Shown here in pieces: positions 16,782 to 23,068 of a DNA stretch of 41,164 bases (positions within the stretch are counted from its first letter, which is position 1; each line of letters begins with the position of its first letter). Below the pieces are notes generated by a model. It saw only the letters and a list, made by a program, of their open reading frames with translations. It had not been told where the DNA came from and did not search any database. This stretch comes from Paenibacillus phytorum (GTDB lineage Bacteria > Bacillota > Bacilli > Paenibacillales > NBRC-103111). The stretch is from positions 1 through 41,164 of the forward strand of contig NZ_WHOA01000201.1 in NCBI RefSeq assembly GCF_013141715.1. Direction: 5' to 3'. A program made the translations under genes and the position numbers.

Positions 16782-17444
16782 TCACAATACTTTGATCTTG
16801 ATATCTCCTACGATGTAAGAAAGCACAAGTTTCACGCGGTGATCGCAAAGTTCATAGTTAGGGGACTGCCAAATCAGCTTGTTCATAACCCCTGACTCAC
16901 GCTCATTCGCAACTTGAATCTGCCCAAACGAGATGGAAGCCGTCACAGCGACACCGATATCCTCCGGCACTTTTATATCTACATCTCCTACAACGCCTTG
17001 CAGGATGACCGTGGTTTCCTTTTGCTCCAAAATCGCAAGTGAAAGATCAATGTAGGTTTCTCCAATAATGTACCAAGTTGAACTGTTGCGTAAAATCCAA
17101 GGCTCACGGCCTAAACGGACGCTATCCACCAATTTCTGCTTTTGCATATACGTGTCGTCTTTGTGTACTTGCTTAGATCGTATGAAAAACAAACCTAGCG
17201 AAATTAAAACAATAGAGAACACAATAGTAATGTGATCACCGAATAAAATCACTGCCCCTATGCCGATCAGTACATAACCTTTGCGTTCTTTGCGTGAACG
17301 GACCCGATGAATGCCTAGCAAGATGAGGATAATGGCAAGAATGGGAAAAAAGCCTATCGTATGATCTAGAAGCAAAAAAAGACCGGCTCCAATCAGCACT
17401 AGTGCTGTATTGCGGTTACGGTTGCTTTTAGTTTCTTCTCCCAT
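16782..17444 (-). CDS. liaF: LiaF-like membrane inhibitor of the Lia two-component system
   Basis: 220-aa protein. The N-terminal half has four short hydrophobic stretches in two tandem units (VLIGAGLFLLLDHTIGFFPI and VLIGIGAVILFGDHITIVFS), each followed by a basic turn. The C-terminal half is the beta-rich 'cell wall-active antibiotics response' domain with WYIIGETYIDLSLAI and GDVDIKVPEDIGV. In Bacillus LiaF keeps LiaS off in unstressed cells. The ATG follows GAGGAGGTG. A 172-nt gap to liaH contains a putative separate promoter and large inverted repeats, which would allow liaF-liaS-liaR to be expressed independently of liaI-liaH. Confidence 0.92.
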   Translation of the reverse strand: MGEETKSNRNRNTALVLIGAGLFLLLDHTIGFFPILAIILILLGIHRVRSRKERKGYVLIGIGAVILFGDHITIVFSIVLISLGLFFIRSKQVHKDDTYMQKQKLVDSVRLGREPWILRNSSTWYIIGETYIDLSLAILEQKETTVILQGVVGDVDIKVPEDIGVAVTASISFGQIQVANERESGVMNKLIWQSPNYELCDHRVKLVLSYIVGDIKIKVL

Positions 17445-17491
17445 CGCTGCACCTCCTCTGGCTGACTTTTAATTAGTTCATATAGATTCTT

Positions 17492-17520
17492 AGCATACCA
17501 TAAGAATGGACGACCTCCAA
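17492..17520 (-). promoter_or_regulatory. Putative internal promoter for liaF-liaS-liaR
   Basis: On the minus strand TTGGAG (17520-17515), 17-nt spacer, TATGCT (17497-17492), each 4 of 6 matches. It lies 48 nt upstream of the liaF ATG. Its -35 element sits inside one arm of the 56-bp dyad at 17512-17567. Confidence 0.45.
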
Positions 17521-17567
17521 GATGCAAATCCTTGCGCGGCAAGGCTTCCGCATGAATCATGGAGGTC
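17512..17567. repeat. 56-bp composite dyad overlapping the liaF promoter
   Basis: Nested inverted repeats: outer GACCTCCA (17512-17519) with TGGAGGTC (17560-17567), middle ATGC/GCAT (17522-17525, 17550-17553), inner CCTTGC-GCG-GCAAGG (17530-17544). It could form a hairpin in the liaH-liaF RNA or serve as a protein site. Confidence 0.6.
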
Positions 17568-17579
17568 AAGGGCCCATCT

Positions 17580-17598
17580 GCGCCTACTTATTAGGCGC
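17580..17598. repeat. Stable hairpin after liaH
   Basis: GCGCCTA-CTTAT-TAGGCGC, 7 bp, about 20 nt downstream of the liaH stop on the minus strand. There is no T-tract, so it is a candidate RNA processing or stabilising hairpin rather than a terminator. Confidence 0.5.
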
Positions 17599-17616
17599 TG
17601 GGGGGATAACACGCGG

Positions 17617-18243
17617 CTATTTCTTGCCGCGCGGGTCGGTGTCATCGCTGGAGCGATGCTGCTGCCACTCCTGCTGGAACTTGCCGCGCAGCGCGCGCAG
17701 TTCCTGTTGAAGGTTGCCGCCGGCTTCCTTCAGCGTCTCTTGCGACAGGCGGCCCGCTTCGCGCAGCCCCTGCAGCGCTTCCCGGCCGAGCTCGCGGCCG
17801 GTCACTTCCAGCTCGCGCCAAGTGTCGCGAGCCTCTTTCTCGTGCAGCCCGCTGCTCGGCGGCTGCACGCCCTCGGCTGCGTGCCCTGCACGCAGCCCGC
17901 GCAGTTCATCCGCGAGCGCCAGGCACACGTCCTGGCTGCTCGCGTACTGCGCGCGGTAGTGCTCGCAAGCGGCTTCCTCGCGCTGCTTCTCTTGCAGCGC
18001 TAGCCGCGCGAGCTCTTCATCGCCGGCGCGCATCGCTAGCTCAGCTTGTTCGCCGCGCAGCTGCGCCATCTCCTCCGCGTTCACACTATGGCTTCGCAGC
18101 TCAATAGTTCGCTGCAGTGCCTCCTGATAGCGCTGTTCCAGCTTCTCAATCACGCCGTTCCCCCGTTCATGGTGATCATGTTTGCCGGTCGTTTCTTGCC
18201 ATGCAGCTTCTGCCATCTTGCCAATGCGATCCAATATACTCAT
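17617..18243 (-). CDS. liaH: Divergent PspA/LiaH-like coiled-coil protein
   Basis: 208-aa, almost entirely helical, charged protein. It begins MSILDRIGKMAEAAWQE, an amphipathic start like PspA/IM30, followed by long Glu/Arg/Ala-rich coiled coil (about 30-120 and 135-195) with a Gly/Pro break near 122-132. It lacks the conserved EDP-containing segment usual near residue 25 of PspA, so the assignment depends on its place between liaI and liaF. In Bacillus LiaH forms rings at the membrane under envelope stress. The gene is conspicuously richer in GC than its neighbours, with runs of GCG/CGC, and ends in a charged tail. Start ATG at 18243; liaI ends 27 nt upstream. Confidence 0.7.
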   Translation of the reverse strand: MSILDRIGKMAEAAWQETTGKHDHHERGNGVIEKLEQRYQEALQRTIELRSHSVNAEEMAQLRGEQAELAMRAGDEELARLALQEKQREEAACEHYRAQYASSQDVCLALADELRGLRAGHAAEGVQPPSSGLHEKEARDTWRELEVTGRELGREALQGLREAGRLSQETLKEAGGNLQQELRALRGKFQQEWQQHRSSDDTDPRGKK

Positions 18244-18270
18244 GTTGTCACACCCCCAAATTCTTATGAT

Positions 18271-18561
18271 TTAAAATTCATTTCTTTTCTTCAATAAATG
18301 AATACCATACATCACTAAACATGCTGCGAACGCAATCGCTATGAAACCAGATAGTTTAATGGTCAATATCAAGCCGCCCAAACCGGCGATAAACCATCCA
18401 ATTTTCTTTCCATTCTTAATGCCTACATAACCTAACCCAAGCATAGCAGCCGGGAATAACAACCCCATTAAATGAACATGACCACCCAACTGATGCAGAC
18501 AAATAAGTAAACCTGCCGTGATCAAAACCAATGCCATCCCTTTCGATCGATCCATACTCAT
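18271..18561 (-). CDS. liaI: LiaI-like small membrane protein
   Basis: 96-aa protein with about four short hydrophobic segments (MALVLITAGLLICLHQLG; LLFPAAMLGLGYVGI; WFIAGLGGLILTIKL; IAIAFAACLVMYGI) and basic turns, matching the LiaI/LiaF N-terminal domain pattern. B. subtilis LiaI anchors LiaH foci at the membrane and is the first gene of the stress-inducible unit, as here. There is no liaG between liaH and liaF. A near-perfect -35 (TTGACA) lies about 58-63 nt upstream. Confidence 0.8.
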   Translation of the reverse strand: MSMDRSKGMALVLITAGLLICLHQLGGHVHLMGLLFPAAMLGLGYVGIKNGKKIGWFIAGLGGLILTIKLSGFIAIAFAACLVMYGIHLLKKRNEF

Positions 18562-18597
18562 ATTGCTTACCGCCCTTCACGTATTCTTCATGCTTCT

Positions 18598-18624
18598 ATC
18601 GTAACGGAAATGGAGATATGTCAA
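18598..18624 (-). promoter_or_regulatory. Candidate liaI promoter
   Basis: Minus strand: consensus TTGACA (18624-18619), short 15-nt spacer, TACGAT (18603-18598). A suboptimal spacer is compatible with an activator-dependent promoter. Just upstream on the minus strand is AGTCGCGAGTCCG (about 18628-18640), a possible LiaR-type site containing CGAGTC. Confidence 0.4.
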
Positions 18625-18708
18625 AACGGACTCGCGACTGTTTTTGTACCTAGACCAAAGTCCAGTACCCACTACGACCTCCATCCATATTTTGGCCGTT
18701 GTCCCACC

Positions 18709-18861
18709 GAGCCTCGAATGCTAAACTATTTGAAGCCGAGTCCGGTGCACAGACAAAGTACCGGTACGGGGGACGATTTACATGGGGTGAATATTTGCTC
18801 TTCATCGGAGCAGACTAGGGAGAACCTTCTTCCCGAACCCGTCAACTAACCTCGAAGGCTC
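18709..18861 (+). ncRNA. c-di-AMP riboswitch (ydaO/yuaA type)
   Basis: The segment carries the conserved ydaO-class blocks in order: ACGGGGGACGATTTACA, then GGGGTGAAT (about 18784-18792), TAGGGAGAACC, and CCCGAACCCGTCAACTAACCTCG near the 3' end (18835-18853). Terminal stem P1 can form between GAGCCT (18709-18714) and AGGCTC (18856-18861). This RNA class binds c-di-AMP and usually turns expression off; in Firmicutes it precedes potassium transporters and cell-wall remodelling genes. Here P1 ends 3 nt before the ribosome binding site of the 3D-domain gene, with no separate terminator between, so translational control is possible. A 79-aa ORF across it is spurious. Confidence 0.9.
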
Positions 18862-18879
18862 ATGAAGGAGGATTACCAA

Positions 18880-19671
18880 TTGCATACAATTACTAAAGGG
18901 TTAACTAGCCTTGCTGTGTCTTTAACAGTGTTGGCAGGAGGCTTTCTTTCCCCATTTACGGCGAATGCTGCTGAGATGGATGTGAAAGTGCAAGTCAATG
19001 ATAAACTGGTTCAATTTCCGGATGCTCAGCCTTTTCTGGATGACAATCATGCTACCCAAGTACCGATTCGTTTCGTAACGGAGAAGCTTGGTTATGACGT
19101 GAAGTGGCAAAAAGAAGGCGATGAGATCAAAGTCATGCTAAATAACAATCAACATTCGATTACCTTAGTATCGGGGCAAAAAGAAGCTGAAATCGATAGC
19201 AACCGTGTCGAGATGGACACACAAGCGGAATTCCAAAATGGACGCGTATACGTGCCTCTTCGTTTTCTAAGCAAGGCATCCGATATTCCCGTTCAGTGGG
19301 ACGCTAGCAGCAAATTAGCTATTCTAAGTAAAGATGGCAACCAGCATGCGCCAGATTATGAATTGTTTCAATCCACTGCCTATTCAGCAGATCCATCTGA
19401 GAATGGCGGCTACGGAGCTTTTGATTATATGGGTAATCCACTAGGTATTGGAACCGTTGCTGTAGATCCCACAGTGATCCCTCTAGGATCTAAGCTCTAT
19501 ATAGAAGGTTATAATTTCAATGGCCTACCTGCAGGCGGCATGTATGCTTACGCAACGGACACAGGCGGTGCAATCAAAGGCAAACGTCTTGATATCTTTA
19601 TCCCAGGATCCAAGAAATCCTTGCAGAAGTTTGGTATCCAAACCATTAAAGTGTACAAACTATCGAATTAA
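18880..19671 (+). CDS. Secreted stalk-domain and 3D-domain protein (cell wall)
   Basis: About 264-aa exported protein. The signal peptide (GLTSLAVSLTVLAGGFLSPF) probably ends at ANAA. Then comes a stalk domain (copper-amine-oxidase N-terminal type; VPIRFVTEKLGYDVKW and VYVPLRFLSKASDIPVQWD, about 30-150). The C-terminal 3D domain (about 165-255) carries the three-Asp signature: VDPTVIPLGSKLYIEGY and ATDTGGAIKGKRLDIF. 3D domains resemble the catalytic domain of lytic transglycosylases and occur in resuscitation and autolysin-like proteins such as YocH. The open frame starts at an ATG (18862), but AAGGAGG lies inside it and points to the TTG at 18880. It is controlled by the riboswitch immediately upstream. 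Confidence 0.9.
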   Translation: MHTITKGLTSLAVSLTVLAGGFLSPFTANAAEMDVKVQVNDKLVQFPDAQPFLDDNHATQVPIRFVTEKLGYDVKWQKEGDEIKVMLNNNQHSITLVSGQKEAEIDSNRVEMDTQAEFQNGRVYVPLRFLSKASDIPVQWDASSKLAILSKDGNQHAPDYELFQSTAYSADPSENGGYGAFDYMGNPLGIGTVAVDPTVIPLGSKLYIEGYNFNGLPAGGMYAYATDTGGAIKGKRLDIFIPGSKKSLQKFGIQTIKVYKLSN

Positions 19672-19688
19672 AATGGCTAACACAAAAA

Positions 19689-19733
19689 AAGCTTGGTTTC
19701 TGAGATTTACTTCTCAAGAACTCAGCTTTTTTT
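19689..19733 (+). terminator. Rho-independent terminator of the 3D-domain gene
   Basis: AAGCTTGGTTTCTGAGA pairs with TCTCAAGAACTCAGCTT (13 of 17 pairs), followed by seven T and TTATTT. Confidence 0.8.
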
Positions 19734-19768
19734 ATTTAGGGTGGAACAACCAGAAAAAAACCAGAAAA

Positions 19769-19803
19769 GCTGCTCTCCCATCTATAGTGACGAGAAGAGC
19801 AGC
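19769..19803 (-). terminator. Terminator of the small hydrophilic gene
   Basis: GCTGCTCT (19769-19776) with AGAGCAGC (19796-19803). Minus-strand RNA continues TTTTCTGGTTTTTTT. It lies 10 nt after the stop of the 19814 gene. Confidence 0.75.
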
Positions 19804-19813
19804 CTGCAGTTAC

Positions 19814-19984
19814 TTAAACTTGATTTTTGGGGATACCATTTAAACTTGGGACGTAATCAGGTGCCTCGTTGCTCGATAGCGTTTGAGCTTCTTCCATGAA
19901 ATTAGCGTTATTCTGCTGATTGTTTTTCTTATCTGCTTTGTTATCTTCGCGGTCATGCTTAGGATCGGCGTCATTTTTGGGCAT
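19814..19984 (-). CDS. Small hydrophilic protein of unknown function
   Basis: 56-aa protein, very rich in Asn, Asp, Lys and Gln in its first half (KNDADPKHDREDNKADKK), with a short C-terminal FMEEAQTLSSNEAPDY segment. There is no Cys, signal or membrane span. It is probably disordered, similar in style to small sporulation or stress proteins of Bacillales, but I recognise no family. An upstream in-frame ATG at 19999 encodes MEVNA, which is really the GGAGGTG ribosome binding site, so the start is the ATG at 19984. It has its own terminator. Confidence 0.65.
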   Translation of the reverse strand: MPKNDADPKHDREDNKADKKNNQQNNANFMEEAQTLSSNEAPDYVPSLNGIPKNQV

Positions 19985-20066
19985 AGCGTTCACCTCCATT
20001 GTCTCATTGTTAGTATGAGAAGGTGGCTTGCATTTTATCCCAGTTACCTGGAAATGGCGTTGCTAC

Positions 20067-21275
20067 TTATATGACTGAACTACCCTCCAGGGTTTTAGTT
20101 TTTCTTGCCGACATATGCTCCATTAGAAATGCAACATACGTTTCGTCCCGAACTAACCAAGCTGCATAATCCCTTTTGACATAACGTTCCGCCTCTTCAA
20201 AAGTAGAAAAATGTTGGTTGGATTCGACCCCATCCACATCGACTTCCCACCTGCCTCCTGAAGGAAAAATAAAAACTTGTTGTTCATTTCTATTCTCATA
20301 AAGTGATCCATAAACAGAATTTTTCGTGTTAAATGTGTTTTTATTCGCATCAGCGCGAATGGGCTCCATCGGAAATGGCTTCGCTACATACCATTGATAG
20401 GCTTCTTCTGTCATAGAGCAACCGGAAGCTTTAGCATGGCCTCCCCCTCCATAAAGACCCGCAATTTCCGAGACGTCGATGTGATCGTGAATCGTTCGAA
20501 AGCTTATCTTTTTACCGCCCATATTCATGATTGCAATGTAATCCAGATGAGGATTTTCTTTTCCTAGATCGTTTCCAAGTTCAGAATGATAGGATTCCGC
20601 ATGAACGATACCTACATGATGATCATCTATACGGGAGTGGATGATTTCCCGCTTTTTTCTGCGCACATAGCGTTCGATTTTTTCTTCTTCCATATCCAAA
20701 ATTTTTTCTTCAAAGGGATCGAATGCAAAGTTCTCGCTTTGCTGAATGCGAGCCACCATTTTTTCCTCAAATTCTTCGACAGAAATTAAATAAAAAAGAT
20801 CGTTTAATCGCTTAGCCTTGATGTATTCATTCTGTTCCCATTCCCATGTATCATACGAACGGACCAATTCGACGAATTCATCTAATCCCTTCATTGGCTT
20901 CAACAATCCGTTCTGGATCAGATACTCATAAAATAGAGAAGTTGCAGAAGCGAGTTTTCCATTTTCATACGCGATCTGAACCATTCCCCACGGATATTTG
21001 TTTAAATGAAGCGAGGTTTTATGATGATCAATCAGTTTTACTTTTCCACCCGATTTCGCAAACTCGTTAAGTCCTTGTTCATTCGTTTCATCCACGGATA
21101 AGTCGGTGATAAACAAATGGCTCTTTTTTCTTGATTTTTCTAAAAAGCGTTTTACTTGTAGATTCAACCCTCCGACAGAGTTATATCGAATTTCTACTTT
21201 TTCACCAAATGCTAATCGAGCTATTATACCGCAACCTACGCCATCCAGATCATTATGAGTATACAAATGATACAA
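20067..21275 (-). CDS. DHH family phosphoesterase
   Basis: About 402-aa cytosolic phosphoesterase. The N-terminal DHH domain shows THNDLDGVG (Asp11, Asp13 counting from the upstream GTG), ITDLSVDE and LIDHHKT (Asp85-His87), all metal ligands. The DHHA1-like part has GGGGHAKASGCSM near residues 285-297. The family includes nano-RNases and cyclic-dinucleotide or pAp phosphodiesterases; the roughly 100-residue C-terminal extension is not typical of NrnA, so the substrate is open. The frame starts at GTG 21281, only 2 nt from GGAGG. The TTG at 21275 has 8-nt spacing and is preferred. A role in c-di-AMP turnover next to the riboswitch gene is possible but unproven. Confidence 0.85.
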   Translation of the reverse strand: MYHLYTHNDLDGVGCGIIARLAFGEKVEIRYNSVGGLNLQVKRFLEKSRKKSHLFITDLSVDETNEQGLNEFAKSGGKVKLIDHHKTSLHLNKYPWGMVQIAYENGKLASATSLFYEYLIQNGLLKPMKGLDEFVELVRSYDTWEWEQNEYIKAKRLNDLFYLISVEEFEEKMVARIQQSENFAFDPFEEKILDMEEEKIERYVRRKKREIIHSRIDDHHVGIVHAESYHSELGNDLGKENPHLDYIAIMNMGGKKISFRTIHDHIDVSEIAGLYGGGGHAKASGCSMTEEAYQWYVAKPFPMEPIRADANKNTFNTKNSVYGSLYENRNEQQVFIFPSGGRWEVDVDGVESNQHFSTFEEAERYVKRDYAAWLVRDETYVAFLMEHMSARKTKTLEGSSVI

Positions 21276-21382
21276 GGGCACACCCTCCTGTTAATGATTT
21301 CCATTAAGGTACCCTTGCTCAAGTCACTTTATTCGGTGTTAATGGACAGAGAAACTTCGCCGAAATGGTCTCATAACTAAAA

Positions 21383-21421
21383 ACGGCCCTATGGTTTTAC
21401 CAAAGGTACCGTCTTTTTTTT
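21383..21421 (-). terminator. Terminator of the Eis-like acetyltransferase gene
   Basis: ACGG-CCT with AGG-CCGT around TGGTTTTACCA, flanked by T-runs on both strands (eight T in the plus direction, five in the minus). It is 6 nt from the stop of the 21427 gene. Confidence 0.6.
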
Positions 21422-21426
21422 ATCTA

Positions 21427-22617
21427 TTAAAAGAAATCTGCCAAATAGGTTGTCCGCCGCGGAATGGCCTCTTCCAACCGGCTAATAAGTTTATCAGTCC
21501 CTTGAAGACGCTCGATTCGGGCCATGAATCCTGCTTTCTGATAACCCATGAACAAAGCCGTCAACGTCTGTATGTTACAGCTAAGTAGATGTTCCTCTGC
21601 AGGTATTTCAGCTTCAGCTAACTTCGCTACGATGGCCGCTTTCCCATTGTCGGTAAACTGTAACCGATAGACACCTTGGTTCCAATCCGCATGCTTGTCT
21701 GAAATATGTAGATATATGGATTCCGCCCCATCGCGAGCTTCATACACATACTGCGTCAGAAAAGCTTCTACATCTACAATTCTCGCCGAGAAATAAGTAA
21801 CCTTCTCTTGTTTGAACTTTGGATCGTGCACTAGAAACGGAAGTTGGTCATCTACTGGTGCATTCACTTCCACCTTAGTTATCATCGAATCATGATCAGC
21901 AATGAATTTCCATAAGCCACGTCTGGCTTCCTCGTCAAGGAAAACCAACTCATGGATAGTTGCCACCGTGTCCTTTACCTGATAGAATACATAGCCCCGC
22001 TGTTCTCCTTGAGCGTTCGTGTAGACAGCAGCTGTACCCTTTTTAAATTTCAAATAGCGATTATTCCACCAGTCCGCATCCCGCTCCATCATGCCATTGT
22101 ATGCTTTTGCAAACTTAGCATAGATTGGATTCAGAATCTCTCCGCTTTTGGCTACACGTTTGATCGAACTACCCTCTGCGGCATGAAACTTGGGAAGCTT
22201 ATCTACAGGAATTTCGTATTTCAAATAATCCACGTATGTTTCCCAGCCATATTTACGATAAAATTCAAACTTAAACGGCGCTAGAAAGGAAATTGTCTGA
22301 CCCTGCTCTCTCATCGCTTTAAGCGCTTGAACCAGAAGCTGTCCAACCATTCCATTGCGGCGGTACTCAGGCCATGTTGCAACGCCTGCAATACCGCCCA
22401 TCGCGAAGCTTTTCCCGTTTAACCAAGTTCGGAAGTTAAGTAAGGTGAGCTTTGCAGCCATAGTGCCGTCAACAAAATAGCCCCACACTTGATTAGGATC
22501 TGTAGAGCCTATGCGCTCTGCCTTTTCCTCTGCGGTAAGCTCATATTGAAAAGCAAATTCAGATAGAGAAAAGCTCTCAAGAAGCTCCTCTTGCCGTAAT
22601 GTGCGAATATCATTCAT
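21427..22617 (-). CDS. Eis-type GNAT N-acetyltransferase
   Basis: 396-aa protein of the Eis (enhanced intracellular survival) architecture: N-terminal GNAT domain with GGIAGVATWPEYRRNGMVGQLL (acetyl-CoA loop, about 73-94), a second GNAT-like domain, and a C-terminal sterol-carrier-like domain. It ends in aromatic residues (LADFF), as expected where the C-terminal carboxylate serves as catalytic base. Firmicute homologues acetylate multiple amines of aminoglycosides or polyamines in vitro; the natural substrate is unknown. The ATG follows GAGGTG. Upstream is the decayed anti-sigma segment. Confidence 0.88.
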   Translation of the reverse strand: MNDIRTLRQEELLESFSLSEFAFQYELTAEEKAERIGSTDPNQVWGYFVDGTMAAKLTLLNFRTWLNGKSFAMGGIAGVATWPEYRRNGMVGQLLVQALKAMREQGQTISFLAPFKFEFYRKYGWETYVDYLKYEIPVDKLPKFHAAEGSSIKRVAKSGEILNPIYAKFAKAYNGMMERDADWWNNRYLKFKKGTAAVYTNAQGEQRGYVFYQVKDTVATIHELVFLDEEARRGLWKFIADHDSMITKVEVNAPVDDQLPFLVHDPKFKQEKVTYFSARIVDVEAFLTQYVYEARDGAESIYLHISDKHADWNQGVYRLQFTDNGKAAIVAKLAEAEIPAEEHLLSCNIQTLTALFMGYQKAGFMARIERLQGTDKLISRLEEAIPRRTTYLADFF

Positions 22618-22642
22618 CTCAAATCACCTCATTTAGAATTGA

Positions 22643-22876
22643 TCAGCTTTTCACCAAAGCGGCTGCTAGAACTGGCTTTCCTCTGGGCATGACACCATGG
22701 GCATCGGGCTCTAACGTAATGGCAATCGTGTCATAATTATTCGGATTAAAGGTGTAATATAACCCGCCACTCGCATTAATGAATAGCAGGGCAAATGTCC
22801 AATCAACGAATGCCCCCCGGTCATATGCTGTATAAGGGATACATCCTACAACATATACACCGGAGGGGATACTATG
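22643..22876 (-). pseudogene. C-terminal remnant of an RskA-type anti-sigma factor
   Basis: An open frame of 77 codons on the minus strand with no ATG, GTG or TTG start, bounded upstream by a TGA inside the yjcZ-like gene. It ends ...YDTIAITLEPDAHGVMPRGKPVL, very like the C-terminal end of RskA-domain anti-sigma factors (pattern aIgITLEPd-hG-x-PrG-x-vl). The preceding FALLFINASGGLYYTFNP also fits. The DNA that would encode the N-terminus and membrane anchor is absent, so I read it as a truncated relic. No partner sigma factor gene is in the window. Similarity was judged by eye. Confidence 0.55.
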
Positions 22877-22978
22877 TCATATGCAGCTGGTTGTGAAACT
22901 CCAGGATACGGAAATTCAGTAGGAGTTGTTCTTGTCCTGTACGTTCTACTTGTCATCATTCTTGCCACGTTCTACTAA
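22874..22978 (+). CDS. YjcZ family sporulation micro-peptide
   Basis: 34-aa peptide: a short Gly/Tyr-containing head (MSYAAGCETPGYGN) followed by one hydrophobic helix (VGVVLVLYVLLVIILATFY). This is the standard YjcZ/YczN layout found in many Bacillales, where such peptides are made during sporulation and probably sit in a membrane. It has a Cys in the head, unlike the second copy at 40279. The ribosome binding site CGGAGGGG is strong. It overlaps the start of the anti-sigma remnant on the other strand by 3 nt. Confidence 0.8.
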   Translation: MSYAAGCETPGYGNSVGVVLVLYVLLVIILATFY

Positions 22979-23014
22979 TGGAGTGAAATACCTTACACAT
23001 TGATCTCGTATAAA

Positions 23015-23066
23015 ATGGCCTACCATCAATGACTTCTTTACGGAAGTTCAGCGATAAGTAGGCCAT
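23015..23066 (-). terminator. Terminator of the molybdenum operon
   Basis: ATGGCCTAC (23015-23023) with GTAGGCCAT (23058-23066), with additional inner pairing; TTTTATAC follows in minus-strand RNA. It begins 2 nt after the moeA stop. It may also serve the yjcZ-like gene on the plus strand. Confidence 0.75.
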
Positions 23067-23068
23067 CT

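Noticed and set aside
17506..18003. 165-codon plus-strand frame opposite liaH
   Set aside because: It is the antisense shadow of a GC-rich coiled-coil gene; no ribosome binding site, and a low-complexity Ala/Leu/Arg translation.
18610..18849. 79-codon plus-strand open frame
   Set aside because: It lies across the c-di-AMP riboswitch; conserved RNA blocks explain the sequence and there is no ribosome binding site.
19987..20066. CCAG/CTGG hairpin as DHH gene terminator
   Set aside because: The stem has only 4 bp and no T-run; no convincing terminator for the DHH gene was found.
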